Shown in pieces: positions 6,471 through 7,047 of a stretch of DNA of 7,047 bases. This DNA comes from Syntrophomonadaceae bacterium (GTDB taxonomy: Bacteria; Bacillota_D; Dethiobacteria; DTU022): NCBI GenBank assembly GCA_003562605.1, contig PWUG01000353.1:1-7047 (forward strand). The letters are read 5' to 3'. Numbering within the stretch: position 1 is the first letter of the stretch; each line of letters starts with the position of its first letter. The position numbers and the translations under genes were made by a program. A model generated the notes under the pieces. It saw only the letters and a list, made by a program, of their open reading frames with translations, had not been told where the DNA came from and did not search any database.

Positions 6471-6507
6471 TCCCTGCTCCTTTACGGGGGCCATTAGTCC
6501 AGAGGGA
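6471..6507 (+). promoter_or_regulatory. Possible structured rpsF leader that covers part of the Shine-Dalgarno
   Basis: TCCCT (6471-6475) can pair with AGGGA (6503-6507), part of the rpsF ribosome binding site. Directly inside it, GCTCC (6476-6480) can pair with GGGGC (6487-6491), with one G-U pair. The resulting bulged stem would limit ribosome access. S6:S18 control of its own mRNA leader is known in bacteria, but the conserved CCG of that motif is not present in 6459-6515, so only the pairing is supported. Confidence 0.3.
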
Positions 6508-6515
6508 GGTGATAA

Positions 6516-7047
6516 ATGATGGAACAATATGAAATTATGCTCATTGTGAGCCCTGAACTGGACAAAGAAGAGCATGAAGAGGTTTTAAGCGGCTTAACAA
6601 ATGCTATTGAAAAACAGCAAGGAACTATCGGTACCATTTTAGACTGGCGGAAACGCAGATTAGCCTACGAGATAAACAAGTTTCAGGAAGGTCACTACTA
6701 CTTAGTATACTTCAGCGGACCAGGCACCATTATCCCAGAAATCGAACATTACTTCCGAGTTACAGACACTGTAATCCGTTATATGGTCGTGCGCACCGAC
6801 GAGCAGGAGTTTGCTGCGGCTGCCGAAAAAGCGGCGAGTGAAGCAGCAGTTGCTGAAAAAGCTGCTATGGCTGCCGAAACTGTTGAAACTACTGATGTTG
6901 AAGTTGTAGCGGCTGCAGAAGAAGCTGAAGTAGAAGAAGCTGAAGTAGAAGAAGCTGAAGTAGAAGAAGCTGAAGTAGAAGAAGCTGAAGTAGAAGAAGC
7001 TGAAGCAGAAGAACCTGAAGCAGAAGAACCTGCTCCTGATTCAGAGG
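6516..7047 (+). CDS. rpsF: 30S ribosomal protein S6 with long acidic repeat tail, 3'-truncated by window edge
   Basis: The first 177 residues of ribosomal protein S6; the frame is still open at the window end. Residues 3-96 form the S6 fold: YEIMLIVSPEL (5-15), the signature DWRKRRLAYEI (43-53), GHYYLVYF (59-66) and TDTVIRYMVVR (83-93). S6 pairs with S18 on the platform of the 30S subunit. S6 is normally about 95 residues; here an Ala/Glu-rich extension begins near 97 and continues at least 80 residues, including seven EEAEV-type pentapeptides. GGAGGTGA at 6505-6512 is a near-ideal ribosome binding site. ATG 6516 and ATG 6519 are adjacent in frame; either could be used, with 6- or 9-base spacing. 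ssb and rpsR would be expected downstream in this operon but lie outside the window. Confidence 0.95.
   Translation, partial: MMEQYEIMLIVSPELDKEEHEEVLSGLTNAIEKQQGTIGTILDWRKRRLAYEINKFQEGHYYLVYFSGPGTIIPEIEHYFRVTDTVIRYMVVRTDEQEFAAAAEKAASEAAVAEKAAMAAETVETTDVEVVAAAEEAEVEEAEVEEAEVEEAEVEEAEVEEAEAEEPEAEEPAPDSE
6918..7022 (+). repeat. 15-bp tandem repeat inside rpsF (7 units)
   Basis: Seven head-to-tail 15-base units encode Glu-Glu-Ala-Glu-Val. Units 1-5 (6918-6992) are identical GAAGAAGCTGAAGTA. Unit 6 (6993-7007) ends in GCA, unit 7 (7008-7022) also has CCT for GCT, and a partial GAAGAACCT follows at 7023-7031. The unit is a multiple of three, so gain or loss of copies would keep the frame. Confidence 0.97.

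Overview
The window is ordinary-looking chromosomal DNA from a low-to-mid GC member of the Firmicutes (Bacillota), most likely from the Clostridia side. This is inferred from the gene order parA(soj)-parB(spo0J)-...-DUF951-ychF-...-rpsF, which is the origin-proximal arrangement known from Bacillus and many Clostridia. Perfect parS sites, strong GGAGG-type ribosome binding sites and an adenylate kinase with a four-cysteine zinc LID agree with this. All genes read on the + strand.

Layout. (1) 1-1450: the 3' part of parA, overlapping parB by 8 bases. (2) 1451-1755: a gene-free stretch with two parS sites 36 bases apart, a weak terminator-like hairpin and an extended -10 promoter. (3) 1756-3201: a two-gene unit of a membrane-anchored M23 peptidoglycan endopeptidase and a bactofilin, closed by a 13-bp hairpin. 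(4) 3269-4299: an adenylate kinase gene, outside its usual ribosomal-protein operon, followed 19 bases later by a DUF951 gene. (5) 4317-6427: a divergent YchF-type ATPase and an AI-2E-family membrane protein, tightly spaced and ending in a hairpin that contains the last stop codon. (6) 6430-7047: a promoter and structured leader, then rpsF (ribosomal protein S6), which runs off the window with a long acidic tail made of 15-bp tandem repeats.

The genes cover origin segregation (ParA, ParB, parS), cell-wall shaping (M23 peptidase with bactofilin) and translation or nucleotide homeostasis (Adk, YchF, S6). No mobile element, CRISPR array, tRNA, rRNA or defence system was seen. The least ordinary signals are the encoded Glu-rich repeat tail on S6, the displaced adk, the peptidase-bactofilin pair inserted between parB and ychF, and a few unusual translation-start or hairpin arrangements. 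I did not find a convincing new multi-gene system.
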